64,000 nucleotides of DNA, taken from positions 110,177 through 174,176 of the forward strand of contig JAKFWA010000028.1 of assembly GCA_021732995.1 (NCBI GenBank), read 5' to 3'. Source of the stretch: Planctomycetaceae bacterium (GTDB lineage: Bacteria; Planctomycetota; Planctomycetia; Planctomycetales; Planctomycetaceae). How positions within the stretch are numbered: position 1 is the first letter of the stretch; each line of letters begins with the position of its first letter. Of this stretch, positions 1 through 10,300 are shown in pieces. A model generated the notes under the pieces. The model searched no databases and was not told the DNA's origin. It saw only the letters and a program-made list of their open reading frames with translations. A program made the translations under genes and the position numbers.

Positions 1-59
1 TGAACTTTTGAAATCAATCGAATCTGCCGATTCGCCCTACGAGAGTTAACGACTTCACT

Positions 60-1763
60 ATGACGACTGCGACTGAAACTCCGCTGCTCGAACCGGTCAT
101 TGATGCTCCGGAAGATAAGAGTCTGCCGCCAGATCCCGACAAGATCCTGGTGCCGAAGCTCGACGAGCGGTTTGCTTTGACCCGTTCTCAACTGTTGCTG
201 ACGGTCGGCGTGGCGCTGTTCTTCATGTACTACAACTACATGAAGCTGTTTCATTCAGACTTCTGGGGGCACGTGGCCTACGGGAAGTGGATGGTCGAGC
301 ACGGCGTGCTGCCGACCGAAGAGATGTTCGTGCCGCTGGCTCAAGGCATGCCACTGACCTGCACAGCCTGGCTCAGCCAAGTGCTGCTTGGGTTCGTGGA
401 AAGGGCTAGCAACGTCGAGCTTTTCAGCACCCTGTTTGCCGCGACGGTGCTGTGCACGCATCTGACGTTGAGCGCGACGTTCTTTCGACAGACGAAGCAT
501 CTGGGCATCAGTCTGCTGGGAGCCTTGTTGGCATGGTTCTTCACGTGGAGTCGCCATGCGGTCATTCGCCCCGAGATCTTCGGCAGCTTGTGCTTTGCGA
601 TGCTGTTCTGGATGACGGTCCGGTCGGATTCAGCCTGCGAGCGAGTTGCTGGTCAGAAACCAGAGCCTATGTCGCGGCTTGGATTTGCCGGGTACCTCGT
701 CGGAGTGGGTGTGTTGTTCGCGCTGTGGGCGAATCTGCATGGTTCATTCATCGTCGGCTTCCTGCTGCTCGGTGCGTACGTTGCCGGTCGAGTTGTCGAA
801 GTGCTGTGGGAGAAACGCGACATCCAAGCTGTGTTGAGCGACAAGCTGGTTCAACAGCGACTCATTGCCGCTGAAGTCGCCGTGCTAGGGACCTTGCTCA
901 ATCCGTATGGCATGGACCTGCTCATTCACACGGTCGCCTTCTCCGGCAATCCCAACTTGAAGGACGTGTGGGAATGGTTCCCGCTGGAGATGTGGTCGCT
1001 CGAAGGCCCCTTCATGCTGATCTCGTGGGTCTTCCTCGTCGTGCTGATGCGACACAGCCGCCGTCGTGTTTCAGCCTCTGATGTGTTCTTGATGTTCGGC
1101 TTCACGCTGGCGACCTGCCTGCGAGTCCGCATGATTCAGTGGTACGGCCCGGCCTTGATGCTGGCGCTGGTGCCGCATCTCTACGACATCGGCTCGCGCG
1201 TGTTGAGCTGGTTGGAACAAGGCGAACTTCGCGGCGTGTTTGACTGGCTTCGCGTCCGTTCCTTCCGTCACACGCTGGTGACGGGTTTGGCTGTCTGGAT
1301 CATCTTCTGCTTCTCGCCTGCCAGTATTCAGGTGCTGGGAGGCAAGCCGCGTCAGGAAAAGCACGTCTACAGCAAAGATACGCCGCGCGGTGTGACCGAA
1401 TATCTCCGCAAGAATCCTCCAGTGGGCATGGTTGCCGGACCTCAATGGTGGGGGGATTGGCTGGTCTATGACGGACCACCGGATCTGAAGGTGTTGATGA
1501 CGACAAACTCGGTGCACGTTGTGCCCAGCCGAGTCTGGAAGGACTACCTGGCGATCGCTCGTGGCGAACCCGGACTTGAGGACCGACTTGACCGGTATCG
1601 CTGCAACACGCTGGTCATCTGCAAGGAGCTGCAACGCGATCTGCGTCGCACCGCCGATCAACTCGAAGGCTGGGAGAACGTCTTCGAAGACGATGTGGGA
1701 CTTGTTCTGAGTCGCAAAGTTCCCGCTCGCGAAACCAAGACCGAGGAGCCGCCGAAAACATAG
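60..1763 (+). CDS. GT-C-like multispanning membrane protein
   Basis: Polytopic inner-membrane protein of 567 residues and first gene of a four-gene + strand operon. After a proline-rich cytosolic tail of about 40 residues, roughly ten hydrophobic segments run to about residue 430. A soluble C-terminal domain of about 130 residues follows. The first loop reads DFWGHVAYGKWMVEHG, resembling the acidic/His loop (D..WH...G.W....G) of bacterial GT-C-fold membrane proteins. I infer a lipid-linked sugar transferase or a partner of one, because a GT39-like protein and a GT2 protein lie downstream. No catalytic residue is proven and no named family is recognised with certainty. The ATG at 60 follows a weak GAGAG. 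The gap to the next gene is 46 bases. Confidence 0.85.
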   Translation: MTTATETPLLEPVIDAPEDKSLPPDPDKILVPKLDERFALTRSQLLLTVGVALFFMYYNYMKLFHSDFWGHVAYGKWMVEHGVLPTEEMFVPLAQGMPLTCTAWLSQVLLGFVERASNVELFSTLFAATVLCTHLTLSATFFRQTKHLGISLLGALLAWFFTWSRHAVIRPEIFGSLCFAMLFWMTVRSDSACERVAGQKPEPMSRLGFAGYLVGVGVLFALWANLHGSFIVGFLLLGAYVAGRVVEVLWEKRDIQAVLSDKLVQQRLIAAEVAVLGTLLNPYGMDLLIHTVAFSGNPNLKDVWEWFPLEMWSLEGPFMLISWVFLVVLMRHSRRRVSASDVFLMFGFTLATCLRVRMIQWYGPALMLALVPHLYDIGSRVLSWLEQGELRGVFDWLRVRSFRHTLVTGLAVWIIFCFSPASIQVLGGKPRQEKHVYSKDTPRGVTEYLRKNPPVGMVAGPQWWGDWLVYDGPPDLKVLMTTNSVHVVPSRVWKDYLAIARGEPGLEDRLDRYRCNTLVICKELQRDLRRTADQLEGWENVFEDDVGLVLSRKVPARETKTEEPPKT

Positions 1764-1809
1764 TCAGCGCGGTGCGCCTGGTTTCTGGTCCCGATTCTTT
1801 GTTCTCAGA

Positions 1810-3105
1810 ATGTTTCCGATGCAACCGACATCCTCTTCACCTGAAGCAACCGCACCGCGTGGCACGACATCCGTGGTCTTTCTGGTCGCGCAACTGGTCT
1901 TCGTCGCCGGGCTCCTGGGATATGGGGCACAACGTTTTCGTGCTCTGGAAGAGGCGAAGGTTTTGCCCGTTCCACGTAACGAGCCGATTCGCATTCAAGC
2001 TCTTCACGACGACCCTGCAGTTGTTTCGAATGAGCAGCTCACGCGAGTGCTGACGAAGTTGCAGCCACGTCTGCGCGGTCCGCAGCCGAAGATCAATCAC
2101 GTGGATCATGCTTTGCGATTCTGGGGTACTCAGGCGACTTTCGCGGACGAGAACTCACTCAGCGGCATGGAGCTGCGCGGCCTATTGACCGATCATCGCA
2201 GCTTTCGCAAGGCCTGGGGTAATAAGGCAAAAGCGTTCCTGCTGCCGAACACCCGCGATGAAGCTTCCGGCCTGTCGTTCCGCACGCGGGCTGGCGACGC
2301 GACGTCGAGTCATGTTGACCACACGCTGGCTTGTCTGGCTGAGGTCGGCACGTCACTGGACTACCCGGTGCAGACTCCGTCCGGTGAGATTCAACTGCGA
2401 GCAGCCCTCAAGCAGGCTCTGCAGCGTTTTAGTCTGAATCAGGCGGAGTATGAGTGGTCGGTTCTGGTCTTCCTGCACTACATGCCCGAAGTGAAGACCT
2501 GGACAACCGAAGAAGGTCAGCAGGTGACCTGGGACCGTCTGGCCGAGCGCCTGATGCGTCAGCGGCTCGCTCAAGGGACGTGCTATGGCAATCATCGCTT
2601 GTTCGCGTTGGCAGCGATGCTGCAACTCGACCCTGAATATCATCTGCTGAGCGACGCCTGCCGAGAATCCGTGGTTGCGTTTTTGAAAGATGTGAATCGC
2701 AGGTTGACCGAAACGCAGAACGAGGCTGGATATTGGGACGGAGCCTGGCCAGGACCGGAAGCCGATGGGCCGCAGTCTGCAGTGTCCGAGGCCCCTTATG
2801 GTCCGCACGCCGAACGGCTGTTGATGACCGGTCACACGCTGGAGTGGTGGGCGATTGCCCCCCGCCAAGTGCAGCCGGAGAAGGCCGTGTTGCACAAAGC
2901 CAGTCACTGGCTGGTGAAGTCTCTGGATGAACTGAGCGAGGGTGATGTCCGGAAGATGTATCCCTTCCTGACTCATGCCGGTCGCAGCCTGGCCCTGTGG
3001 CGGAAACGCGAGCCACATGAAGTAGTGGCTGCCGCTACTCCCAAGGCGCAGCCCGTACAGACCGAGGAAAAGGCGGCCGCACCGGCGTCTGAGAAGGGAG
3101 AGTAA
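1810..3105 (+). CDS. Unknown single-TM exported protein in the glycosylation operon
   Basis: A 431-residue protein I do not recognise. One hydrophobic segment near residues 18-38 would anchor it with the bulk outside. The rest is rich in Leu, Arg, His and Trp and looks helical, perhaps an alpha/alpha-barrel-like fold, ending in an Ala/Pro/Glu-rich tail. It sits between two membrane glycosyltransferase-like genes; only two bases separate its TAA from the GTG of the next gene, so co-translation is likely. A role in surface polysaccharide or glycoprotein assembly is inferred only from this context. The ATG at 1810 has no obvious ribosome site; an ATG at 1819 is an alternative. Confidence 0.78.
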   Translation: MFPMQPTSSSPEATAPRGTTSVVFLVAQLVFVAGLLGYGAQRFRALEEAKVLPVPRNEPIRIQALHDDPAVVSNEQLTRVLTKLQPRLRGPQPKINHVDHALRFWGTQATFADENSLSGMELRGLLTDHRSFRKAWGNKAKAFLLPNTRDEASGLSFRTRAGDATSSHVDHTLACLAEVGTSLDYPVQTPSGEIQLRAALKQALQRFSLNQAEYEWSVLVFLHYMPEVKTWTTEEGQQVTWDRLAERLMRQRLAQGTCYGNHRLFALAAMLQLDPEYHLLSDACRESVVAFLKDVNRRLTETQNEAGYWDGAWPGPEADGPQSAVSEAPYGPHAERLLMTGHTLEWWAIAPRQVQPEKAVLHKASHWLVKSLDELSEGDVRKMYPFLTHAGRSLALWRKREPHEVVAAATPKAQPVQTEEKAAAPASEKGE

Positions 3106-3107
3106 GC

Positions 3108-4865
3108 GTGGACGAAGCTGCTCAACCTGTATCGGCTGTTCCTGCGGTCGATTCCCGCAAGTTGACAGGTAAGGCGATTGCCCTGGCTCTGTTGATGATC
3201 CTTGCGGGTTTGCCTTTCCGCGCGGCGCTGCTGGAACGCTTCTATCTGGACTTTGATGAGTCCATGTATTTTCAGGTTGCTCAGGAACCGACGCTGGCGG
3301 ATGCTTGGGAGGCGAGCCGCATTCATACGCATCCGCCATTAGCGTTTGTGATCTACCACTACTGGTTGAGAGTTGGTGACGCTGAATGGATCGTGCGGTT
3401 GCCCTCCGTGTTGTTTGGAATCACGGCGGCGTGGTTGTGCTATCTCTGGCTGGCACGAGTCACGGATCGCCGCGCGGCGCTGGTGGGTTTGTTTGTGCTG
3501 ACGTTTGCGATGCCGGTCATTCATGTGTCGGCTCAAATGCGCAGCTACACGATGCTGTTTACGTTCGTCTTCGGTGCGCTGCTGTTTCACGACAGCTACC
3601 TGCAACGTGAGCGCTGGCGAGATCTGATTGGTGAGTTGATTTGCCTGTGCCTGGCGTTGTTGACTCATTATGCGACTGCCTGGATTGTGCTGACGCTGGG
3701 CATCGGCGGGCTATTTCACGCTCAACGTCGCGGCGTGCTGGCGAAAGGAACTCGGGCTTGGGTGGTGCAACAAGTGCTGCTCGCTACGTTCTGCGTCTGG
3801 TTGTATCTCAGCCACGTGCGCGGGTTCGTCGGCAGTGAAACGCAGTCGGCGTTGTGGGATGAGTGGCTGTACGACAATCCCTTTGGCGATGGCTTCGTCG
3901 GTCGTTTGAACTTCACGCTGCTGAGTGCCGTCAAGTTCTTCCGGTTTGTCTACGGGCCGATCTGGATGCTGGCTGCGGTGGCTACGTTCATCGGAGCTGG
4001 TCTGCTGGCGAAGCAGGAAGTCGATCGTTCGGGCTCTGGACTGGCGGCTGTGGATCGCACCGTGTTGACGTTGCTGCCGTTGGTGCTGGCTGCGGTGTTG
4101 AACGTGCTGCTGATCTATCCCCTGGGGCCAACGCGTCACAGCTTGTGGCTGATGCCGTTTCTGGTGCTGGCCGTGGCGGGTGCCGCGAAGTCGCTGCTGG
4201 ATCGACCGGGCCGCAGTATGCGAATCGGATTGGCAATCGTGTGTGTGGGCTGGGCGTGGATCTACCCCTTCCGCACGACTTTTCAGACGACAACGACCCT
4301 GACTCCGCAACTCATGCGTGAGACCGCGGCGAGTATTCGTGGCAGTGACAAGAAGCCAGGTTGGATTCCGAAAGGCGATCTGATTTTGACTGACGACAGC
4401 ACTCGCAACGTGCTGGCGTACTATTTGAGACATCCGAAGGTTGATCGTGGTCGCGATCTGGGGCACGGTTTCCGCGAGTTCCGGATTGAAGGCTATCGCA
4501 TCGTCGTGATTCCGAAGTTTCACTTCTTTCAATACAGCCTGCGCGAGGACTGGGAGCACTTCACGAACGTGGTCGGCGAGCAGGCGACTCAACCGTTGTG
4601 GCTGGTCTATTTTGGCTTCGAGGTCGAAGACAACGATCCGAAGTTGATTGCGCGAAGGCTGCCTCCGAGTACGGTGCTGGCCCGAGGCGGTCACGGCGAT
4701 AACCGTGTTTTCCGCGTCCAGTTCAGTGCGCCGCCGCAGGCGACAACTGCCGAGGACAATACGGAGTCGAAACCTCTGCCTGCGGATCGTTCGGTCGGAG
4801 ATCGCGCGAAGGAAGAGACGACTCAAGCGGAGAAGACCGAGAGTCCAGCAGGAGCACGCTCGTGA
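3108..4865 (+). CDS. GT39 (ArnT/PMT-like) membrane glycosyltransferase
   Basis: A 585-residue polytopic protein of the dolichyl-phosphate-mannose-mannosyltransferase-like family (GT-C fold, PMT_2/ArnT type). The first extracytoplasmic loop carries the acidic pair in LDFDESMYF (D50, E51), where the family places its catalytic Asp. A second loop, HTHPPLAFVIYHYWL, is also typical. About ten membrane segments precede a soluble C-terminal part and a charged tail. Members move a sugar from a polyprenyl phosphate to lipid, protein or glycan on the outer face of the membrane; the acceptor cannot be read here. Start is GTG at 3108, supported by GGGAGAG upstream. It overlaps the next gene by four bases (GTGA). 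Confidence 0.88.
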   Translation: MDEAAQPVSAVPAVDSRKLTGKAIALALLMILAGLPFRAALLERFYLDFDESMYFQVAQEPTLADAWEASRIHTHPPLAFVIYHYWLRVGDAEWIVRLPSVLFGITAAWLCYLWLARVTDRRAALVGLFVLTFAMPVIHVSAQMRSYTMLFTFVFGALLFHDSYLQRERWRDLIGELICLCLALLTHYATAWIVLTLGIGGLFHAQRRGVLAKGTRAWVVQQVLLATFCVWLYLSHVRGFVGSETQSALWDEWLYDNPFGDGFVGRLNFTLLSAVKFFRFVYGPIWMLAAVATFIGAGLLAKQEVDRSGSGLAAVDRTVLTLLPLVLAAVLNVLLIYPLGPTRHSLWLMPFLVLAVAGAAKSLLDRPGRSMRIGLAIVCVGWAWIYPFRTTFQTTTTLTPQLMRETAASIRGSDKKPGWIPKGDLILTDDSTRNVLAYYLRHPKVDRGRDLGHGFREFRIEGYRIVVIPKFHFFQYSLREDWEHFTNVVGEQATQPLWLVYFGFEVEDNDPKLIARRLPPSTVLARGGHGDNRVFRVQFSAPPQATTAEDNTESKPLPADRSVGDRAKEETTQAEKTESPAGARS

Positions 4866-6427
4866 CTCCTACTGCCGGACAGCGCGTGCTGGTTTGTGTG
4901 GTGGCCTACAAGGCTGAGCAGCATCTGTGTGATGTGTTCGAACGCATTCCGCTGGGGTTGTTCAATCGGCGGGACGTGCACTTTCTGGTGAGTGATGACG
5001 CGTCTGATGACAGCGGTCCTTACCGATTGGCGCGCTGGCTGGAAGAGCATCAGATCGAGAATGTTTCGATCATTCAAACTGGTGCGAATCAGGGGTACGG
5101 CGGCAATCAGAAGATCGGCTACCGCGCCGCGATCGATGGCGGTTTTGACTGCGTCATCCTGCTGCACGGTGATGGTCAGTATGCACCGGAACTTCTGCCC
5201 GATTTGATTGAGAAGTGGGAAGCGACGCACGCGGATGTCATTCTCGGCTCGCGCATGCACTCGCTGGAGAGTGCTCGACGCGGCGGGATGCCGGCTTACA
5301 AGCGGCTGGGCAATCGCGTTCTGACGACCTTTCAAAACGCGGTGATTGGCTGGTCGCTCAGCGAGTACCACACCGGCTATCGGTTGTATTCGACCGCGTT
5401 CCTGCAGAGCGTTCCGTTCGAAACCAACACCAACGACTTTCATTTCGATACTGAGATTCTGCTGCAGGCAGCTTATGTCGGTGCGAAGGTCGAAGAGGTG
5501 CCCATTCCGACGCACTACGGCAACGAAGTCTGCCGCGTGCCTGGATTGAAGTACGCCTGGAACGTGATTCGAGCGACGCTGCAGTACAAGCTGCACCGCA
5601 TGGGTATGCTGTGCTCCTTAAAGCTCCGCCGGTTGTCGCCGGAACGTTATCGGGACAAGACCGAACTGCTGTACTCATCGCATCGACAGGCACTCGATAT
5701 TGTCGCGCGGGCTCGGCCGCAGAAGCTGCTGGATATCGGCTGTGGACCGGGTCACGTGGCCGCACGCTGCGAAGAACTGGGCGCTCGAGTGACCGGAGTG
5801 GATCTGCATACTCCGCCCGCGGAGCGATTGACGAAGTTCTGCCGCGCCGATCTGGAACATGATCCCTTACCGTGCGATGCGTGGCAGTACGATGTCGTGT
5901 TGTTACTGGACGTCATCGAGCACCTGGCCAATCCGGAAGAGTTCTTACTTGCATTGAGGCAAGGTCAACGGCCCGGTGCGAGTGTTGGGAACGCGCCGCT
6001 GGTCGTGATCTCAACGCCGAACGTGGCCTTTATCGCCGTGCGTTTGAACTTGTTATTCGGGCGTTTCAATTACGCCGAACGCGGCATTCTGGACATCACC
6101 CACAAGCGGCTGTTCACACGCGGTTCGCTGCTGCAGTTGTTAGATGAGTGCGGATATCGCGTGGAGCGTTGCCAGCCTGTCGGAGTGCCCTTCGAGGCTG
6201 TACTTGGCGGCAGAGCAGGACGCTGGCTGGGAGCACTGGCGAACGCTGCTGCTCGACTGCTGCCGAAATTGTTTGCGTTCCAGTTCATCGTTGAATGTCG
6301 GCCTCATCCGGGTGCGCGGCAACTGCTGGAGAATGCCGTGGTGCTGCATCGCTTGAGAGCGGCTTCTGATGCGGCTAGTGAGAGTGTGGACTTGCAGGAA
6401 GAGAGTGCAGGTACCGAACTGCCGTAG
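4862..6427 (+). CDS. GT2 glycosyltransferase fused to SAM methyltransferase
   Basis: A 521-residue cytosolic two-domain protein. Residues 5-235 are a GT2 domain of the DPM1/polyprenyl-phosphate type: SDDASDDSG near 44-52, the DxD-like LHGDGQY at 101-107, and EYHTGYRLYS near 168-177. Residues 262-450 are a class I methyltransferase with motif I LLDIGCGPGH (289-298) and the acidic end of beta-2 (GVDL). The GT2 part probably charges a polyprenyl phosphate with sugar for the GT39-like protein upstream; the methyltransferase could modify the sugar or lipid. Both roles are inferred from fusion and operon context. Start is GTG at 4862 with AGGAG upstream. Last gene of the operon. Confidence 0.9.
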   Translation: MTPTAGQRVLVCVVAYKAEQHLCDVFERIPLGLFNRRDVHFLVSDDASDDSGPYRLARWLEEHQIENVSIIQTGANQGYGGNQKIGYRAAIDGGFDCVILLHGDGQYAPELLPDLIEKWEATHADVILGSRMHSLESARRGGMPAYKRLGNRVLTTFQNAVIGWSLSEYHTGYRLYSTAFLQSVPFETNTNDFHFDTEILLQAAYVGAKVEEVPIPTHYGNEVCRVPGLKYAWNVIRATLQYKLHRMGMLCSLKLRRLSPERYRDKTELLYSSHRQALDIVARARPQKLLDIGCGPGHVAARCEELGARVTGVDLHTPPAERLTKFCRADLEHDPLPCDAWQYDVVLLLDVIEHLANPEEFLLALRQGQRPGASVGNAPLVVISTPNVAFIAVRLNLLFGRFNYAERGILDITHKRLFTRGSLLQLLDECGYRVERCQPVGVPFEAVLGGRAGRWLGALANAAARLLPKLFAFQFIVECRPHPGARQLLENAVVLHRLRAASDAASESVDLQEESAGTELP

Positions 6428-6454
6428 TGGAGAGTTCGCGCTGCGTGATGAAGA

Positions 6455-6473
6455 CGGACGCGAGAAGCGTCCG
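6455..6473. terminator. Possible hairpin between convergent genes
   Basis: A perfect 7-bp stem (CGGACGC/GCGTCCG) with a GAGAA loop lies in the 63-base gap between convergent genes. There is no U-run on either side, so an intrinsic terminator is only a guess. Confidence 0.3.
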
Positions 6474-6490
6474 CCATTCGCCGGCTGGAA

Positions 6491-7282
6491 TTACTTTGGC
6501 GAGCGTGCTGGCTTAAGGTCGCCGTCGCTGGGTTCAGCGAGCGACTCGTAGTATTTGCGAATCAGGTCTTCGTATTGGGGCAGCAGCTTTTCGCTGCCGA
6601 CGTTCAGCAGCTTTTCGCGGACGTTGGGCGGCAGGTGGCCCCAAACTTCGTTGATCAACGCGCGACGTCGCGCCATCTCGGCGGCTCGCTCGTCCTGCTT
6701 GCGCTGCAGTTCCTTGTCAGTCGATTCCGAAGACTTGCTGGGCTGCTGCTGGCGGCCATTGGCACTGCCGTCTCCCTTTCCCGACTGCTGTTGTTGCTGC
6801 TGAGATTCGCCTTCCTTGTTCTGTTTCTGCTGTTGTTGATTGCGCTGCTGTTGCTGGTTTTGCTTTTGGTTCTGATCGGAATTCTGCTGGTCTTGGTTTT
6901 GATCTTGATCCTTCGGCTTCGGCGGCGGTGGTTGCTTGAGCTTCTCGATCAGCGCGTCGATGTCATCGATGATCGACTTCTGCAGCTTCACGGTGTCGTC
7001 AGAGACTTCCTTCTTCGCGAGTTGCTCACCGACCTTGCGCATGGACTGCACAGTGCGATCAAGTTCGTCTGGTTGGTTGGGAGATGGCTTCTTCTCGGCG
7101 TCCGGCAACTTGGCGGGGGTCAGTTTTTCCAGCAATTTGTCGTCGAGCGACTTCTTCGGTTCATCGGCAAGGCCGATGGTTACCGGCGACATCGAGAGGA
7201 CCGAACACAGCAGCGATCCCGCAATTAGTTTGCGGGCTGTTGTGATGGATCGACTGGTGTTGCAGCGTTGAATTTGTTTCAT
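6491..7282 (-). CDS. Exported Gln-rich low-complexity protein
   Basis: A 263-residue protein with an N-terminal signal sequence (ARKLIAGSLLCSVLSM, then a likely cut before ADEPKK). A helical, charged segment spans about residues 45-115. A low-complexity Gln/Asn/Asp tract follows at about 118-190, made of QNQDQQ- and QQQQ-type runs. The C-terminal helical region includes WGHLPPNVREKLLN. The function is unknown. It lies 37 bases after the stop of the 1193-residue coiled-coil gene on the same strand and is probably co-transcribed; both are Gln-rich and may interact outside the cytoplasm. The repetitive CAG/CAA codons make this region prone to length change. Confidence 0.8.
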   Translation of the reverse strand: MKQIQRCNTSRSITTARKLIAGSLLCSVLSMSPVTIGLADEPKKSLDDKLLEKLTPAKLPDAEKKPSPNQPDELDRTVQSMRKVGEQLAKKEVSDDTVKLQKSIIDDIDALIEKLKQPPPPKPKDQDQNQDQQNSDQNQKQNQQQQRNQQQQKQNKEGESQQQQQQSGKGDGSANGRQQQPSKSSESTDKELQRKQDERAAEMARRRALINEVWGHLPPNVREKLLNVGSEKLLPQYEDLIRKYYESLAEPSDGDLKPARSPK

Positions 7283-7319
7283 GACAGCACCGTGCTGATA
7301 ATTTCTCGACGAACGGGAA

Positions 7320-10300
7320 TCATTGAGGTTCAGGGGCGTCCCCGAAGAACTCGGTCAGTTGGCGGATGAGGTCTGCCAATGCGGCTTGTTCTTCCGAGAT
7401 GGTTTGCAGTTCTGCGGATTGAGAAGCTGGTAGTTCGCCGGACTTCGGGCGGGTATTCTTGATCTGCTGAGTGCGGTCGTTGAGATCGATCTGCATGGCC
7501 CGAATGATCTTCAGTTGGGCGATGATCGTCACCGACTCGCCCTGTGGGCCGGAGTTGCCTCCTTCGCCGCCAGTTTTGTTCTGCTCGTTACTATTCTTCT
7601 TGTCGTTATCTTTTTCGTTGATCGCGGTGAGCACATCGACGATCCGCTGGCGTGCCCGCTCCTGAAACTCCAGCGTCTCCGCACTGAGGTCCGGCTGATC
7701 CTGCTCCAGTTTCTTCGCGGCGGATTCCATCAGCCGCGCGGCACTGGTCAACGCGAGACTGAGCACTTCAACCGACTTCACGTCCTTCGACTTGTTGAGC
7801 GTTTCATCGCTTAAGTTGCGCTGGGACTGACCGAGCCCGCGCGCTGACTTCAGCAGCCCGCGCGACCATTTTCCGGCAGTCTCAAACTCGCCGCGGATGC
7901 GTTTGGCTTCATCAATCGCCGCCTGCTGGCGATCGCGCAGAGTGACCAACTCGTCCGATATGCGTTCGAGCACTTCCTGAGCGAGTTCGAGTTCGGCTCG
8001 CTTCTTGTCGCGATTGAGTTCTCGCTCTGCCTGCTCCAGATCGTCGAGCGTTTCCTGCAGTTCCTCTTCCGCCTGATCGGGGTTGTTTTGAGCCAGCGCC
8101 TCTTCGGCCTGGCGCATGTGATCAGCGGCCCGTTGAGCGGCTCGTCGCGCTGAATGGCTGCCGAGTCGCTGAAGTCTTCGGAGCATCTCCTCGGATTTGT
8201 GTCGCAGTTGCTCTTCTTCTTTGCGGAGCTGAGCCAGTGCTTCGTCACGCTGCTGGCCGGGTGGTTGCTGGCCCGCTTCGTCAATCTTCCGCATCAGTGA
8301 TTCTTGCTGTTCTCGCAGTTGTCCCAGTTCGGCTTGTGCCTGGTTCAACTGTTTGACGAGCGTTTCAGTATCGGTCACATCGTCATCATTCAGGACGGCC
8401 TGCAGCTTCTTGAGTGTCTCGACAAGCTGCTCTTGTTTCTGCACCGCTTGGGCGATCTTGTTGCCACTGACTTCTTTGGCCGCTTCGCGCATCTGAGTGT
8501 CGAGCTTCTCCTGTTCAACCTGATGCTGCAGAGACTCGCGCGCGGCTCGTTGTTCTGTGGACGCACCTTCGTCATTGGACGGTGTCGCAAGGTTCTTTTG
8601 GAAGTCACCCACCCGGTTCGCGAGTTGTTGCTGCCGCTCGGACAACTTGTTGAGTTCCGCCTTTTGCTGCGGTGTCAGCTCAGCGGTCGATTTGGAGATT
8701 GTTGCCTGCCCGAGTTGTCGAGTGTCGTTGGCGAGCTTCTGCTGCTCGCTTGTAAGTTCGCGTAAGTCGCCCGCCAGATTGCGACCATCACGCCACGCTC
8801 CGAGTTCTCTGAGTGTTTTCGCCAGCGTGTCGAGCACCTGATCCTGTTGTTGGGCGGTATGGTCGAGTGATTGTCGCGTGCGCTCTCGTTGCTTGTCAGT
8901 GTCCGCACTCTTGTTGTGCGTTTCGCCGGCATTGAGTTTTAAGGCTTGGGTGAGATCGCGTTCGATCTGCGGTAGTGACTCACGCCGCAGGAAGTCGAGG
9001 TCATCCGATAGCTTGCCGAGTAACTGCTCCGCCTGTGGGTCGCTGACGGCGTTGAGTTCGCGTTCTCGACGCAGAGCGCGGGTTTGACCGACGACTCCGT
9101 CTTGCTCGCCGCCGATGCGTGAGTTGATTTGACGCTGGTCGAGTTCCACTCGCTTCAGCAGGTCGAGATCTTCCGGTCGTAGCGAACCAGCTTGATCCAG
9201 TTGCACCTGCAGTTCTTTGACATGCCCTCGCGCGGTCTGTTCCAGTTTCTGAACGCGTTCGAGTTCCAGCAGCAAGGCGGCCTGCCGGTCGGCCAGCTCG
9301 CTGCGTTTTTCTTCTGGTGAGATGACGGTCAGCGTGCGTGTGTTGCTTTTGCCGAGATGCACTTCGCCGATGTCGCAGTAGTCGGTAGCCTCGGCGTGCA
9401 CGACAACTCGTTGGCCAGGTTGAAGCTGCAGCGGAGCCAGTTCGAGGGTGTGTTCAACCGCTTGCTGTTGCGGTCGACTGTCTTCGGTGAAGAGTTCGGT
9501 GCGTTGGGCCTCAGTCGGTGCTGCTTTTTCTTCGGCAGTGACGGGCCTGGATGTAGCCAAAGTAATCTGCTTCAAGCCGAGATCGTCTTTGGCTGCGATC
9601 TTGAAACGGACCTGCGCGGTGGGTGTCACAGTCAGATCAGTGGATGGTTCGTCAATGCGCACGTCCGGCGTGAGGTCGGGCAGCACGCGCAGGTCGAATC
9701 TCTGAGTGTCCGGATTCTCGAAGCCTTGCTGATCTCGCAAGGCCAGCCACCAGGCGTAGGAGCCGGAGCGATTCAACGTGAATTGCCCTCGCACTTTCCG
9801 GGTGTCCGATTCAATTGTGAGTTCCGCGGCCTCGGCGTCCTTGCGGGCTGCGGATGCTGCCTGCAGTTCCTTGTTGCTCAGGCCCGTGATCTCGACCTTT
9901 GTGCCGACATAGCCTTCTATGTTGCCGACGTTCTCCGGCAGAGTTCGTTCGGGTTGTTGCGTGTAGGCAGGCGGTGTGACTTTCAAACGCATGCTATCCA
10001 GACGAGGCGGCGGTACCACGTTGATTTCGACGGTCGAGGTTTCACCATCACCGCCAACAGCACGAATCAGAATCGGGCCTTTGGCCACCAGCAGAGATGC
10101 GCCACCAATCTCTCTCGCGCGTCCCTTGGCGTCCCAGAGCGACGTTTGATGCATGCGTTCCGAGGCCTTCTTGCCGTCAGCTCGAACTGCTTCAAACGTC
10201 AGATCGGGAGGCAGCGGGCCGCGTCGATTCTCAACGTAAACCTCGAGTGTCGCACCTTGTACGATGGTCAGCGTGGGCTTCTCCGCCGTGGTCAGCGGTT

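Noticed and set aside
2353..3339. Minus-strand frame of 328 codons
   Set aside because: It overlaps two genes of the glycosylation operon and has a Pro/Gln/His-rich composition typical of antisense frames.
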